From: Gordonia paraffinivorans NBRC 108238
GTDB lineage: Bacteria; Actinomycetota; Actinomycetes; Mycobacteriales; Mycobacteriaceae
Assembly: GCF_000344155.1 (NCBI RefSeq)
Contig: NZ_BAOQ01000002.1
Location: 62,001 to 126,000, forward strand
Direction of reading: 5' to 3'
DNA: 64,000 nucleotides
In this document: one piece after another, positions 1 to 8,789 of the stretch
Numbering within the stretch: the stretch's first letter is position 1
Layout: the number at the start of each line of letters is the position of its first letter
The notes under the pieces: generated by a model
Told to the model about the DNA's origin: nothing
The model's database searches: none
What the model saw: the letters and a program-made list of their open reading frames with translations, nothing else
Position numbers and translations under genes: made by a program

Positions 1-1259
1 TCCGTCAGGCGGCCGTCGGCGCCGCGCTTGGGATTGCCCTCCTCGTCGTACTCGACGATCTTGTACGGCAGCGGACAGAAACCGGCCGTCTTGTCGACGG
101 TGAACGCGTTGACGAAGGCGAGGTTGAGCTCGCTGGCGCCGTAGAACTCGACCACGCGGTCGATGCCGAAGCGCTCGCGGAACTCGTCCCAGATCTCCGG
201 CCGCATGCCGTTGCCGACCACGGTGTGGACCGAGTGCCGGCGATCGGTGGGCTTGGGCGGCTGGGCCAGCAGGTAGCGGCCCAGCTCGCCGATGTAGCAG
301 AACGCGGTGGCGCGGTTGAGGATCACGTCGTCCCAGAACTTCGACGCCGAGAACGACCTGCCGATCGCGATGCAGGCGCCGGAGGCCAGCACCGACGCGA
401 GCGAGACCGACAGCGCGTTGTTGTGGTACAGCGGCAGCGGCACGTACATGGTGTCGCTGGGACGCAGCCGCACCGCCAGCCCGCCGATGCCCGAGTAGCT
501 GGCGAGCCACCGGTTGTGGCTCATCACGCTGGCCTTGGGCTTGCCGGTCGTGCCGGACGTGAAGATGTAGAAGGCCTTGGTCGACGCCGGCAGCTGCGCG
601 GTGATCTCCGGGTCGGTGTCCGGCTTGCCCTCGGCGGCCTCGTCGAACGCGGCGAAGTCGTAGACGTGTTCGGGCAGAATCGATTCCGACACCGACTCGA
701 GCGCCTCGCCGCACTCCGGGTCGTAGACGAGCACGGTGGCGTCGAGCAGCTTCATCGAGTGTTCGAGCACCTCGCCGCGCTGGTTGTAGTTCAGCATCCC
801 CGCGACCGCGCCGAGTTTGACCGTCGCGAGCATCAGCAGGAGATCGGTCGCGTTGTTCTTGCTCAGGATCGCGACGACGTCACCCTTGCCCACCCCCGCC
901 TCGGAAAGGACTGCGGCGTAACGGTTCACCCGTCGGTTGGCCTCGCCGTAGGTGGTGGTGCGACCCTCGAACCGGACGAACGGCCGGTCCGGATGGGCGT
1001 GGGCGAGCTTCTGGAAGACCGAGCCGATGGTCTTCTTCGCCTCCGGGGGACGCCGGATCAGTCCCGGCGCGTGCTTGAGCATCCCGGCCGCCTGCGGCGC
1101 CATCTTCACCACGCCGCGCAGCAGGTCGCGCACCCCTACGGTCTTCACCGCGTCCTTGGTGGTCTTCGTGTTCCCGGCGTCCTCCGGGGTCGACGAGCTC
1201 GCGCTCGAGTCTGCAGACGTGTCCGTCTGGACGTCCTTGCGCTGGATGTCTGGGGACAT
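1..1259 (-). CDS. fadD6: Long-chain fatty-acid CoA ligase (FadD6-type), 3' end outside window
   Basis: ANL-superfamily acyl-CoA synthetase that activates fatty acids to acyl-CoA with ATP. The 419 visible residues hold the N-terminal AMP-binding domain, with P-loop YIFTSGTTGKPK near residue 230, the motif PLPLYHNNA and the A5-type motif EFYGASE. The C-terminal lid lies beyond base 1. The ATG at 1259 is the first start after the upstream stop. A hydrophilic tail of about 35 residues precedes the conserved region. The gene is downstream of, and codirectional with, the two LOG genes. The same neighbourhood (LOG next to fadD6, near dapD/dapE) occurs in M. tuberculosis (Rv1205-Rv1206), which supports FadD6 over other FadD paralogs. 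Confidence 0.85.
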   Translation of the reverse strand, partial: MSPDIQRKDVQTDTSADSSASSSTPEDAGNTKTTKDAVKTVGVRDLLRGVVKMAPQAAGMLKHAPGLIRRPPEAKKTIGSVFQKLAHAHPDRPFVRFEGRTTTYGEANRRVNRYAAVLSEAGVGKGDVVAILSKNNATDLLLMLATVKLGAVAGMLNYNQRGEVLEHSMKLLDATVLVYDPECGEALESVSESILPEHVYDFAAFDEAAEGKPDTDPEITAQLPASTKAFYIFTSGTTGKPKASVMSHNRWLASYSGIGGLAVRLRPSDTMYVPLPLYHNNALSVSLASVLASGACIAIGRSFSASKFWDDVILNRATAFCYIGELGRYLLAQPPKPTDRRHSVHTVVGNGMRPEIWDEFRERFGIDRVVEFYGASELNLAFVNAFTVDKTAGFCPLPYKIVEYDEEGNPKRGADGRLT

Positions 1260-1339
1260 GTGGCCTCCGCTCTCCGCTGGGCGTCATTGAGTGCCCCGCG
1301 CACTCACGCGCGATACCTTACCGGCCGGTAAGAAAACTT

Positions 1340-1876
1340 CTACCCCCGAGTCGCCAACTCCAGCGCCTCGTCGACCGACGACGTGACGAGCAGCCGATCC
1401 AACGAGCGCTGGGAGACGAAACCGGTTGTCGACAACTCTCGCAGCCAGGTCAGCAGCGGCGCGTAGAAATCGAAAGGATCGAGCAGCACCACGGGCTTGT
1501 CGTGCATCCCGAGGTAGCCGCCGGTCCAGGTCTCGAACAGCTCCTCGAGGGTTCCGATACCCCCCGGGAGCGTGATGAAACCGTCGGCGCGCTCGTCCAT
1601 GAGCCGCTTGCGCTCGCGCATGGTCTCGGTGACGACGAGTTCGTCGGACCCGAGGTCGGCGACCTCGCGGTCCATGAGGGACCGCGGGATGATCCCGACG
1701 GTGTGGCCGCCGGCCGCTCGCGCCGCGGTGACCAGCGCACCCATCATGGAGATGTTGCCGCCGCCGGAGACGATCGTGTGGCCGGCCTCCGCCAGAGCGG
1801 TACCCACCTCCGCGGCGAGATCGATGAAACGCTGTTCGACGGTGCCCGACGAACAGTAGACGCAGACGGCACTCAC
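1340..1876 (-). CDS. LOG-family (TIGR00730) nucleotide phosphoribohydrolase
   Basis: A 178-residue Rossmann-fold protein of the lysine-decarboxylase-like LOG family. Characterised members cleave cytokinin riboside 5'-monophosphate or AMP to free base and ribose 5-phosphate. The signature PGGIGTLEE is at about residue 107, preceded by the conserved ERKRLMDERAD segment. The GTG start at 1876 overlaps the stop of the upstream gene as GTGA, so the two are translationally coupled; a longer upstream reading in this frame only shadows that gene. By position this is the orthologue of M. tuberculosis Rv1205, a reported LOG enzyme. Function is inferred from family and synteny. Confidence 0.85.
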   Translation of the reverse strand: MSAVCVYCSSGTVEQRFIDLAAEVGTALAEAGHTIVSGGGNISMMGALVTAARAAGGHTVGIIPRSLMDREVADLGSDELVVTETMRERKRLMDERADGFITLPGGIGTLEELFETWTGGYLGMHDKPVVLLDPFDFYAPLLTWLRELSTTGFVSQRSLDRLLVTSSVDEALELATRG

Positions 1877-2697
1877 CGCGTCATCGTGCCATCTGCGGCC
1901 GACGGCCGGTCCGAGGGCCGCGCCACCGCGGTCGCGTGGATCGCGGCGACCACGTCCTCCGGCTCGTCGACGACGGTCAGCAGATCGAGATCCTCGGCGG
2001 CGATCATGCCGCGGGCGACCAGCACGTCGCGCATCCAGTCGAGCAGGCCTGCCCAGAACTCGGTGCCCACAAGCACGATCGGGAAGCGCACGACCTTCTT
2101 GGTCTGGACCAGGGTCAGCGCCTCGAACAGCTCGTCGAGCGTTCCCAGGCCGCCGGGCAGGCAGACGAAGCCGACCGCGTACTTGACGAACATCGTCTTG
2201 CGGACGAAGAAGTAGCGGAAGTTCATGCCGAGGTCGACCCACGGGTTCAGCGTCTGCTCGAAGGGCAGCTCGATGTTGAGGCCGATCGACTGGGCGCCCG
2301 CCTGGTGCGCGCCCTGGTTGGCCGCCTGCATCGCGCCGGGACCGCCGCCGGTGATGACGGCGTAGCCCGCCTCGCCGAGCGCGCGACCGACCTCCACGCC
2401 GAGCGCGTACTCCGGGGAGTCCGGCTTCATCCGGGCCGATCCGAAGACCGTGACCGCCTCGGCCACCTCGCTCATCGCGTCGAAGCCGGCGACGAACTCC
2501 GACTGGATGCGCAGGACCCGCCACGAGTCGCGCATCGTGCGCTCGGCACGACGCTCGGCGTCGCGCGGGTCCACCCACTCGAGGAGGCGACGGTCGGTGG
2601 TCTTGCCCAGACGTTGCTGCGGACGGACGCGGATCGGCCCGATGTACAAGGCGTCGTCGGCCTCGGGATCGTTCGTGGGAGGTTCCGGATTCGACAT
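1873..2697 (-). CDS. Second LOG-family (TIGR00730) Rossmann-fold protein
   Basis: A 274-residue paralogue of the next gene. It has about 60 extra N-terminal residues (a hydrophilic stretch, then QQRLGKTTDRRLLEW) before the Rossmann core. The motif PGGLGTLDELFE and the upstream SIGLNIELPFEQ segment place it in the longer LOG subgroup. Members have been called lysine decarboxylases, but the fold lacks a PLP site, so nucleotide monophosphate phosphoribohydrolase is the better guess. It starts at ATG 2697, lies 86 bp downstream of dapE, and its stop overlaps the start of the shorter LOG gene. Two tandem LOG enzymes suggest non-identical substrates. Confidence 0.8.
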   Translation of the reverse strand: MSNPEPPTNDPEADDALYIGPIRVRPQQRLGKTTDRRLLEWVDPRDAERRAERTMRDSWRVLRIQSEFVAGFDAMSEVAEAVTVFGSARMKPDSPEYALGVEVGRALGEAGYAVITGGGPGAMQAANQGAHQAGAQSIGLNIELPFEQTLNPWVDLGMNFRYFFVRKTMFVKYAVGFVCLPGGLGTLDELFEALTLVQTKKVVRFPIVLVGTEFWAGLLDWMRDVLVARGMIAAEDLDLLTVVDEPEDVVAAIHATAVARPSDRPSAADGTMTR

Positions 2698-2783
2698 GCG
2701 ATCGACGCTAGCAGCGCGTGACGAAGAGCCCGGTCAACGACGAGCCCGCGTCACGGTCTCGCGCCCGGGGCGCCGACCGCAGC

Positions 2784-3878
2784 TCAGGACAGGTAGGCGC
2801 GCAGCAGCTCGGTGACCTCGCGGATCTGCGCCACCGGAACGCGCTCGTCGCGGCGATGGGCGAGGTTCGGGTCGCCCGGGCCGAGATTGACCGCCGGGAT
2901 GCCGAGCGCGGAGAACCGCGAGACGTCGGTCCAGCCGTACTTCGCGCGGAAGCGCCCCTGCGCCGCCTCGACGAGCGCGGCCGCCGCGGGACGGTCGAGT
3001 CCGGGCAGGGCCCCGGCCGCGGCGTCGGTCACCTCGAGCGTGACCGTGCCGTCGGCGAGGTCGGCCGCGAAGACCTCCCGCACGTGGTCGAGGGCCTGCT
3101 CCACCGAGCGATCGGGTGCGAAGCGGAAGTTGACGTCGACGTGCGCGGCGTCGGGGATGACGTTGCCTGCCACGCCGCCGGCGACCGCGACCGCCGAGAG
3201 CCCCTCGCGGTACTCGCAGCCGTCGATGTCGACGCGGCGCGGCTCGTAGGCGGCGAGGGTGGTGAGCACCCCGCCGAGCTTGTGGATCGCGTTGTCGCCC
3301 ATCCACGAACGCGCCGAATGAGCACGGGTGCCGGAGGTCGACAGCCGCACCCGCAGGGTCCCCTGGCATCCGGCCTCGATGAGCCCGCCGGTCGGCTCGC
3401 CCAGGATCGCGACGTCGCCGGCGAGCCACTCCGGCAACTCCCGCTCGACGTCGTTGAGGCCGTTGAACTCGGCGGCGATCTCCTCGCAGTCGTAGAAGAT
3501 CAGGGTCAGGTCGTGTGCGGGTTCGGCGATGGTCGCCGCGAGATGGAGGAAGACCGCGTCACCGGACTTCATGTCGACGGTGCCGCAGCCGTGGAGGATG
3601 TCGCCCTCGGTGGGGTGGTTCTCGCGGCGCGAGGGCAGGTTGCCGGCCACCGGAACGGTGTCGAGGTGACCGGCGAGGATGACCCGCTGGGCACGACCGA
3701 GGTTCGTCCGGGCGAGCACGCGGTTGCCGTGGCGCAGGACCTCGAATCCCGTCGTCTGCTCCCGCAGGGCGGCCTCGACCGCGTCGGCGATCGCGGACTC
3801 GTTGCGCGATTCGCTCTCGATGTCGACGAGGGCGGCGGTCAGTTCGACGGGATCGGCGGCGAGGTCGAGTGTGCTCAC
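2784..3878 (-). CDS. dapE: Succinyl-diaminopimelate desuccinylase
   Basis: M20-family metallopeptidase of 364 residues. It hydrolyses N-succinyl-LL-diaminopimelate to LL-diaminopimelate and succinate in lysine and peptidoglycan synthesis. Zinc-site motifs are visible: AGHLDTVP near residue 71, [18 protein letters not shown] and a C-terminal [15 protein letters not shown]. The dimerisation domain lies between them. The start is GTG at 3878, 25 bp after the DM13 gene ends, so both may share a transcript. dapD is close by on the opposite strand and dapC lies just beyond, so three genes of the succinylase branch are grouped here. Confidence 0.93.
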   Translation of the reverse strand: MSTLDLAADPVELTAALVDIESESRNESAIADAVEAALREQTTGFEVLRHGNRVLARTNLGRAQRVILAGHLDTVPVAGNLPSRRENHPTEGDILHGCGTVDMKSGDAVFLHLAATIAEPAHDLTLIFYDCEEIAAEFNGLNDVERELPEWLAGDVAILGEPTGGLIEAGCQGTLRVRLSTSGTRAHSARSWMGDNAIHKLGGVLTTLAAYEPRRVDIDGCEYREGLSAVAVAGGVAGNVIPDAAHVDVNFRFAPDRSVEQALDHVREVFAADLADGTVTLEVTDAAAGALPGLDRPAAAALVEAAQGRFRAKYGWTDVSRFSALGIPAVNLGPGDPNLAHRRDERVPVAQIREVTELLRAYLS

Positions 3879-3903
3879 GTGGTCAACGGTATCCCCCGGC
3901 GTC

Positions 3904-4527
3904 TCACCCGGAGGCCCCGGAGGTCGGGGTCAGCTCGGCCGCGCCGAAGGACACGCTGAACCGCACGCACCACAGGAACACCGACGGGTAGGCGTCGAGG
4001 TCGACCCAGGCGGGGATCTCGTAGACCTGGTCGCCCTTGTTGCCCTTGATCATCCCGAGGTCGACGTGAGGCGGCCCGGCCGCGGTGCGCCATCCGGACA
4101 AGCCCTCCACCACCTCGGCCTGCGACAGCCAGACATGGACGTCGGGGCCGGTGGTGGTGTCGAGGTCCTCGATCGCGAGAATCCTCGACCCGTCGGGCTT
4201 CTCGATGACCGACACCGCGCCCGAGGTGGAGTGCTCGTGACCGATGAGGCGCCCCTGCGCGAGGACCACCGGGCCCGCCGGCGGCGCCTGGCCGCCATCC
4301 GGCGTGTGGTCCCCCGGCGTCGTCGGTGTGGCCGCGACGGGGATCTCGTCGTCGATCTCGGTGTCGACGAAGACCAGCCAGGGCTGGAAGAGCACCGCGG
4401 CGGCCGCCAGGCCGACGGCGACCACGACCCCCGCGCCGCCGAGCACCCAGGGCCACCGGCGCCGCCGGACGGGCCGGGGCGGGGTCGGTCCGGGTGGCGC
4501 CGAGGGCGGTGGGACAGGACCGGTCAT
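3904..4527 (-). CDS. Membrane-anchored DM13-domain protein
   Basis: About 207 residues from the ATG at 4527; an earlier ATG at 4551 adds eight residues and is less likely. The N-terminus is Pro/Arg-rich, followed by one membrane helix (residues about 26-48) that anchors the protein with its C-terminus outside. After a Pro/Thr linker comes a DM13 domain with characteristic segments: [41 protein letters not shown] and [15 protein letters not shown]13 domains are thought to bind redox cofactors through a conserved Cys, which is present. The actual role is unknown. The gene sits just upstream of dapE and diverges from dapD. Confidence 0.75.
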   Translation of the reverse strand: MTGPVPPPSAPPGPTPPRPVRRRRWPWVLGGAGVVVAVGLAAAAVLFQPWLVFVDTEIDDEIPVAATPTTPGDHTPDGGQAPPAGPVVLAQGRLIGHEHSTSGAVSVIEKPDGSRILAIEDLDTTTGPDVHVWLSQAEVVEGLSGWRTAAGPPHVDLGMIKGNKGDQVYEIPAWVDLDAYPSVFLWCVRFSVSFGAAELTPTSGASG

Positions 4528-4655
4528 GGCAGCGACGTTACGAGTCGGCACCCCGTGCCACCAGGTCTTTGTGCCGTTCGGATGACCCGTCCCGGCGCGG
4601 CGTCGACCGTCCGCGGGCGAGTGGAGGCCGGGCGGGCGGCAGCCGGTCGATCACC

Positions 4656-4661
4656 TAGACT
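4656..4661 (+). promoter_or_regulatory. -10 element of leaderless dapD promoter
   Basis: TAGACT fits the actinobacterial TANNNT -10 consensus and ends 8 nt before the dapD GTG, so transcription would begin at or one base from the start codon. No Shine-Dalgarno sequence is present, consistent with a leaderless mRNA. Confidence 0.6.
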
Positions 4662-4669
4662 GACGTCTC

Positions 4670-5635
4670 GTGACAACTACTGGCGCACACGCAACAGGCA
4701 TCGCAACCGTGACCGACGGGGGCGCGAACCCCGGGGTCGTGCTCGACGTCTGGTTCCCCAAGCCCGAGCTCGACGGCGTCGAGACCGCCGAGACCGTCGT
4801 CCTCGACGCCGAGAACACCCCGGCCGAGCTGCGCGAACTCGTCGGCACCGACGAGGCCCGCGGCGTGAAGACGGTGGCCGTCCACACCGGCATCGCCGAC
4901 CTGTCGGCCGCCCCGGTCGACGCCTATGACGTCTACCTCCGGCTGCACCTGCTCTCCCACCGGCTGATCAAGCCGCACGGCGCCAACCTCGAGGGCATCT
5001 TCGGGTTGCTGACGAACGTCGTGTGGACCAACCACGGCCCCTGCCAGATCGAGGACTTCGAGACCGTGCGCGCCAAGCTGCGCGCACGCGGCCCGGTCAC
5101 CGTGTACTCGATCGACAAGTTCCCGCGCATGGTCGACTACGTGGTCCCCGGCGGCGTCCGCATCGGCGACGCCGACCGCATCCGGCTCGGCGCGCACCTC
5201 GCCTCCGGCACCACCGTCATGCACGAGGGCTTCGTGAACTTCAACGCCGGCACCCTCGGCTCGTCGATGGTCGAGGGTCGCATCTCGGCCGGCGTCGTGG
5301 TCGGCGACGGCTCCGACATCGGCGGCGGCGCGTCGACGATGGGCACCCTGTCCGGTGGCGGCAAGGAGATCATCTCGCTCGGCAAGCGCTGCCTGCTCGG
5401 TGCGAACTCCGGCTGCGGCATTCCGCTCGGCGACGACTGCGTGATCGAGGCCGGCCTCTACGTGACCGCCGGCACCAAGGTCACCGGCCCGGACGGCACC
5501 CAGGTCAAGGCGCGCGAGCTCGCGGGTCAGTCGAACCTGCTGTTCCGCCGCAACAGCCTCACCGGCGCGGTCGAGGTCGTGCCGTGGAAGGGCGACGGCA
5601 TCGCGCTCAACGAGGCGCTGCACAAGAACGACTGA
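4670..5635 (+). CDS. dapD: Tetrahydrodipicolinate N-succinyltransferase
   Basis: 321 residues. It transfers succinyl from succinyl-CoA to tetrahydrodipicolinate, the first committed step of the succinylase branch to diaminopimelate. The C-terminal half is a left-handed beta-helix of hexapeptide repeats (from about [16 protein letters not shown] to [17 protein letters not shown]). The segment [14 protein letters not shown] matches the actinobacterial DapD active site. The length is close to the 317 residues of the mycobacterial enzyme. The start is GTG 4670, with a -10 box 8 nt upstream. A strong bidirectional terminator follows, facing dapC. Confidence 0.94.
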   Translation: MTTTGAHATGIATVTDGGANPGVVLDVWFPKPELDGVETAETVVLDAENTPAELRELVGTDEARGVKTVAVHTGIADLSAAPVDAYDVYLRLHLLSHRLIKPHGANLEGIFGLLTNVVWTNHGPCQIEDFETVRAKLRARGPVTVYSIDKFPRMVDYVVPGGVRIGDADRIRLGAHLASGTTVMHEGFVNFNAGTLGSSMVEGRISAGVVVGDGSDIGGGASTMGTLSGGGKEIISLGKRCLLGANSGCGIPLGDDCVIEAGLYVTAGTKVTGPDGTQVKARELAGQSNLLFRRNSLTGAVEVVPWKGDGIALNEALHKND

Positions 5636-5655
5636 GGTCGTCGACCTCGCCTGAC

Positions 5656-5696
5656 GCGAAGAAACCCACGACCCCCGGGGTCGTGGGTTTCTTCGC
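5656..5696. terminator. Bidirectional terminator between dapD and dapC
   Basis: A 20-bp perfect stem (5656-5675 with 5677-5696) around one central base. It carries AAA on the 5' side and TTT on the 3' side of the GC core, so it ends transcripts from both directions. It lies between the convergent stops of dapD and dapC. Confidence 0.85.
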
Positions 5697-5713
5697 GGGT
5701 GGAGGGTTAGTGT

Positions 5714-6856
5714 TCAGGCGGTGAGTCGCGCGGCGGCCGCGGCGATGCGCTCATCGGTCGCGGTGAGCGCCATGCGGACGTGCCTCTCCCCCGCCGGGCC
5801 GTAGAAATCGCCGGGCGCGCAGAGGATTCCGCGCTCTGCCAGCCAGGCGACGGTGTCCCGGCACGGTTCGTCGCGGGTCGCCCACAGGTACAGGCCGGCC
5901 TCGGAGTGGTCGACGCGGAAGCCGGCGGCCTCGACCGCGGCGAGCAACGTCGCGCGCCGGGCCGCGTACCGCTCGCGCTGTTCGTCGACGTGCGCGTCGT
6001 CGCGGAGGGCGGCGGTCATCGCGCCCTGGATCGGGAACGGCAGCATCAGACCGGCGTGCTTGCGCACCGCGAGCAGTTCGGCGATCAGCTCGGTGTCGCC
6101 GGCCAAGAAGCCCGCCCGGTACGAGGCGAGGTTGGAGATCTTCGACAGCGAGTGCACCGCGATGAGTCCGGTGTGGTCGCCGTCGCACACCCGCGGGTCG
6201 AGGATCGAGACCGGCTCGCCCTCCCAGTTCAGCCCCAGGTAGCACTCGTCGGAGACCACGACGGTCCCCCGCTCGCGCGCCCACGCGACGACCTTGCGCA
6301 GGTGGTCGACGGGCAGCACCTTGCCGGTGGGGTTCGACGGCGAGTTCACGAACATGAGCGCCGGCGTCATCGGACCGAGGGCGACCGTCGAATCCGCCCG
6401 GACCGGCCGGGCACCGGCCAGCAGGGCGCTCACCTCGTAGGTCGGGTAGGCGACCTCGGGAATGACGACGTCGTCGCCCGGACCGAGGCCGAAGGTCGAG
6501 GCCAGGCCGGCGATCGCCTCCTTGGTGCCGATGACCGGCAGGATGCCCGACGCGTCGAGGTTGGTGACGCCGTGGCGCCGGGTCAGCGACTCGGCGGCGG
6601 CCTCGCGCAGTTCGGTGGTGCCGATCGTGGTCGGATATCCCGGGAACCCCGACGCGTCGGCGAGTGCGTCGCGGATCAGCTGCGGCACCGGGTCGACGGG
6701 TGTGCCGACCGAGAGGTCGACGATGCCGTCCGGATGGGCCGCGGCCGTGGCCTTCGCGCCGGCGAGGGTGTCCCACGGGAAGTCGGGCAGCCGACCGCTC
6801 ACGCGGGTCGCCGACACCCGAAGCGGTGCCGCTGCACGGGAGGCGGGTGTGCTCAC
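5714..6856 (-). CDS. dapC: N-succinyldiaminopimelate aminotransferase
   Basis: Class I/II PLP aminotransferase of 380 residues. It makes N-succinyl-LL-diaminopimelate from N-succinyl-2-amino-6-ketopimelate with glutamate. Visible motifs are SPSNPTGK, VSDECYLGLNW, the PLP lysine in HSLSKISN (about residue 235) and a following SYRAGFLAG arginine. The start is GTG 6856. The gene lies 124 bp downstream of fdxC, as in M. tuberculosis (Rv1177-Rv1178), and converges on dapD across a shared terminator. Context and family both support DapC rather than a generic aspartate aminotransferase. Confidence 0.9.
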   Translation of the reverse strand: MSTPASRAAAPLRVSATRVSGRLPDFPWDTLAGAKATAAAHPDGIVDLSVGTPVDPVPQLIRDALADASGFPGYPTTIGTTELREAAAESLTRRHGVTNLDASGILPVIGTKEAIAGLASTFGLGPGDDVVIPEVAYPTYEVSALLAGARPVRADSTVALGPMTPALMFVNSPSNPTGKVLPVDHLRKVVAWARERGTVVVSDECYLGLNWEGEPVSILDPRVCDGDHTGLIAVHSLSKISNLASYRAGFLAGDTELIAELLAVRKHAGLMLPFPIQGAMTAALRDDAHVDEQRERYAARRATLLAAVEAAGFRVDHSEAGLYLWATRDEPCRDTVAWLAERGILCAPGDFYGPAGERHVRMALTATDERIAAAAARLTA

Positions 6857-6925
6857 GTCAGGCCAGTCCTATCCGTCCGGTCGATGCCGACGCGGCCGGG
6901 TGTTCCGGCGGCGTCGGCTCTCCCA

Positions 6926-6996
6926 CCGTCAGTCGTCTCGTACTGTCAGTCGTCTCGTGCTGTCCGTCGTCTTCGTACTGTCAGTCGTCTTCGTTC
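6926..6996. repeat. Four tandem 17-19 bp repeats across the fdxC stop codon
   Basis: Four degenerate copies of CTGTCAGTCGTCTCGTA (6926-6942, 6943-6959, 6960-6977, 6978-6996). On the minus strand the first copy encodes the last fdxC codons and its TGA; the other three lie directly downstream. This looks like slipped-strand duplication of the gene end. Confidence 0.8.
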
Positions 6997-7307
6997 ATGG
7001 GCGGCAGACCCTTGATGAACGCCGGATCGGCGTCGGTCTTGCCGACCTTGCTCGCGCCGCCCGGCGAACCGAGGTCGTCGAAGAAGTCCGCGTTGGCGCT
7101 GACGTAGGGCTCCCACTCATCCGGGACGTCGTCCTCGTAGAAGATGGCCTCGACCGGGCACACCGGCTCGCACGCACCGCAGTCCACGCACTCATCCGGC
7201 TGGATGTAGAGCATGCGCCCACCCTCGTAGATGCAGTCGACGGGGCATTCCTCCACGCAAGCCTTGTCCATGACGTCGACGCAAGGCTCCGCGATGATGT
7301 AGGTCAC
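6981..7307 (-). CDS. fdxC: 7Fe ferredoxin
   Basis: A 108-residue soluble electron carrier with two cluster motifs. C-x7-C-x3-C-P and its partner cysteine serve a [3Fe-4S] centre; C-x2-C-x2-C-x3-C-P (CVDCGACEPVCP) serves a [4Fe-4S] centre. The C-terminal extension ADFFDDLGSPGGASKVG is typical of mycobacterial FdxC/FdxA. The GTG at 7307 is preferred over the adjacent GTG at 7310: it gives the family N-terminus Met-Thr-Tyr and sits 6 nt after GGAG. It is upstream of dapC. The final codons NEDD-stop are part of a tandem repeat array. Confidence 0.92.
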   Translation of the reverse strand: MTYIIAEPCVDVMDKACVEECPVDCIYEGGRMLYIQPDECVDCGACEPVCPVEAIFYEDDVPDEWEPYVSANADFFDDLGSPGGASKVGKTDADPAFIKGLPPMNEDD

Positions 7308-7624
7308 CACTCACTCCTTCGCTAGGAAGATCGTTGCCGGCGCGACGGGTTGAGCGCTCCGGCGTCGAACACTCTCCGGCGTCGGCGCCGGTTCGGCCCG
7401 GGGCTGATCGGACCGCAACCCACAGTATCCGCCGAGCGTGCACCCGCCGCGAAATCGGCCCCCGCCTCCCGGCCACATGCGGGCGCTTCAGTGGCCGGGA
7501 TCACACGGCTCCCGCGGGGGCGGAACACGGTGCCAGGGGGTCTTCCGCGGACCGGCGCACCACGGATCGGGGGTTTCGCTCAGCGTGCCGACAACTCTCG
7601 ACCTGCGCCGGACGAACAGGCATC
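7308..7624. other. Divergent intergenic region, fdxC / cysteine leader
   Basis: About 317 bp with no convincing gene. It holds the fdxC ribosome-binding site (GAAGGAG on the minus strand near 7314-7320). Presumably it also holds the promoters of fdxC and of the cysteine-dioxygenase leader. I find no clear TANNNT box at the leader start, so that transcription start is undefined. Confidence 0.5.
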
Positions 7625-7741
7625 ATGGCGCCCATGATCGTCGTGTCGAAGCCGGTCGCCGTGGACCGTCCCCGTACCGGCCTGTGGGTCGTGCGCGGGC
7701 TCGAGCCGGCCTCGCGGGCGATGTGTATGTGTTGTCGCTGA
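7625..7741 (+). CDS. Polycysteine leader peptide upstream of cysteine dioxygenase
   Basis: A 38-codon ORF ending ASRAMCMCCR-stop, with three Cys codons (TGT, TGT, TGT) among the last five sense codons. The stop is 44 bp before the cysteine dioxygenase start. Short upstream ORFs with terminal Cys clusters are known attenuators of sulfur genes in mycobacteria and streptomycetes: ribosome stalling at Cys codons reports cysteinyl-tRNA supply. I infer the same here. The true start is uncertain: ATG 7625, ATG 7634 or an internal GTG are all possible, and only the C-terminal cluster is likely to matter. Confidence 0.65.
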   Translation: MAPMIVVSKPVAVDRPRTGLWVVRGLEPASRAMCMCCR

Positions 7742-7785
7742 TGCGCAGATCTCCCGACCCACATCCACTCCCCCGAGGATTCGCC

Positions 7786-8376
7786 ATGACCTCCACCCTC
7801 TCGCGCCCGAGCGCGGCCACACTTCGTTCACAGCCGAACCCGACGACCCGGCGGCGGTTCGTCGCCGAGACCCCGCGGTCACGGACCCATCTGCCCACCC
7901 GGCTTCGCCCGGCCGACCTGCTGCGGATCACCGACCAGGGCGTCGCCGACGTCCTCGACGGGCGGCACGACCATCTGCTCCCCGCGGAGTGGGACCCGGT
8001 CCAGCGCTGGTCGACGCGGATCCACGCCGACGACGACGTCGATGTCTGGCTGATCAGCTGGACGCCCGGCGAGGCCACGGAACTGCACGACCACGCCGGT
8101 TCGCTCGGCGCACTGACCGTGCTGTCCGGATCGTTGCGGGAATACCACTGGACCGGCGAGAAGCTCGACGTCCGGGTTCTCGACGCCGGCGACCAAGCCG
8201 CCTTCCCGCTCGGCTGGGTGCACGACGTCGTGCAGAACCCCTCGATCACCGTGACCGGCCCGACGCTGAGCGTGCACGCCTACTCGCCGCCGCTGACGGC
8301 GATGTCGTACTACGAGGTGGCCGAGGGCAGCCACCTGCGGCGGACCCGCACCGCGCTCACCGACGAACCCGAATGA
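7786..8376 (+). CDS. Cysteine dioxygenase family protein
   Basis: A 196-residue cupin that would oxidise L-cysteine to cysteine sulfinate with O2 and a non-haem iron. Cupin motif 1 is PGEATELHDHAGS with the HDH iron ligands, followed by LTVLSGSLREY. Motif 2 is FPLGWVHDVVQNPS, giving the third His. The Glu of a classical cupin is absent, as expected for this family. ATG 7786 follows GAGGA by 6 nt. It is preceded by a polycysteine leader ORF and overlaps a rhodanese gene by ATGA, so the operon likely disposes of excess cysteine sulfur under cysteine control. Confidence 0.88.
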   Translation: MTSTLSRPSAATLRSQPNPTTRRRFVAETPRSRTHLPTRLRPADLLRITDQGVADVLDGRHDHLLPAEWDPVQRWSTRIHADDDVDVWLISWTPGEATELHDHAGSLGALTVLSGSLREYHWTGEKLDVRVLDAGDQAAFPLGWVHDVVQNPSITVTGPTLSVHAYSPPLTAMSYYEVAEGSHLRRTRTALTDEPE

Positions 8377-8789
8377 GCCCGGACCCGAGCGAGCGCCGAA
8401 CCCTGATGAGCAACAGACCCGCTCCCCGCACCATCGACGACGTACTCGCCGAGGCCCGCGCACGCCTCGACCGGCTCGAGGCGGCAGATGTCCCCGGCGA
8501 ACTCGCGAACGGGGCGGTCCTCGTCGACATCAGGCCCGCCGCCCAGCGCGCGCAGGAGGGTGAGATCGGGCAGGCGTTGATCATCGAGCGCAACGTCCTG
8601 GAATGGCGCTGCGACCCGTCCTCCGACGCCCGCATCCCCGAGGCCGCCGACCATGACGTCCGGTGGATCATCCTCTGCCAGCAGGGCTACACGTCGAGCC
8701 TGGCCGCGGCGGCGCTGCAGGATCTCGGACTCCACCGCGCGACCGACGTGATCGGCGGGTACGAGGCGCTCGCGCCGCTGCTCGGTTGA
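8373..8789 (+). CDS. Rhodanese-like sulfurtransferase
   Basis: A 138-residue single rhodanese domain. VLVDIRPAAQRAQEGEIGQAL is the N-terminal CH2A-like region, and the active-site loop CQQGYTSS has the persulfide-forming Cys. ATG 8373 overlaps the cysteine dioxygenase stop (ATGA), indicating coupling. A second ATG at 8406 would give a shorter product. It probably handles sulfane sulfur released during cysteine breakdown. The stop codon lies inside the first unit of a 20-bp tandem repeat. Confidence 0.85.
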   Translation: MSPDPSERRTLMSNRPAPRTIDDVLAEARARLDRLEAADVPGELANGAVLVDIRPAAQRAQEGEIGQALIIERNVLEWRCDPSSDARIPEAADHDVRWIILCQQGYTSSLAAAALQDLGLHRATDVIGGYEALAPLLG

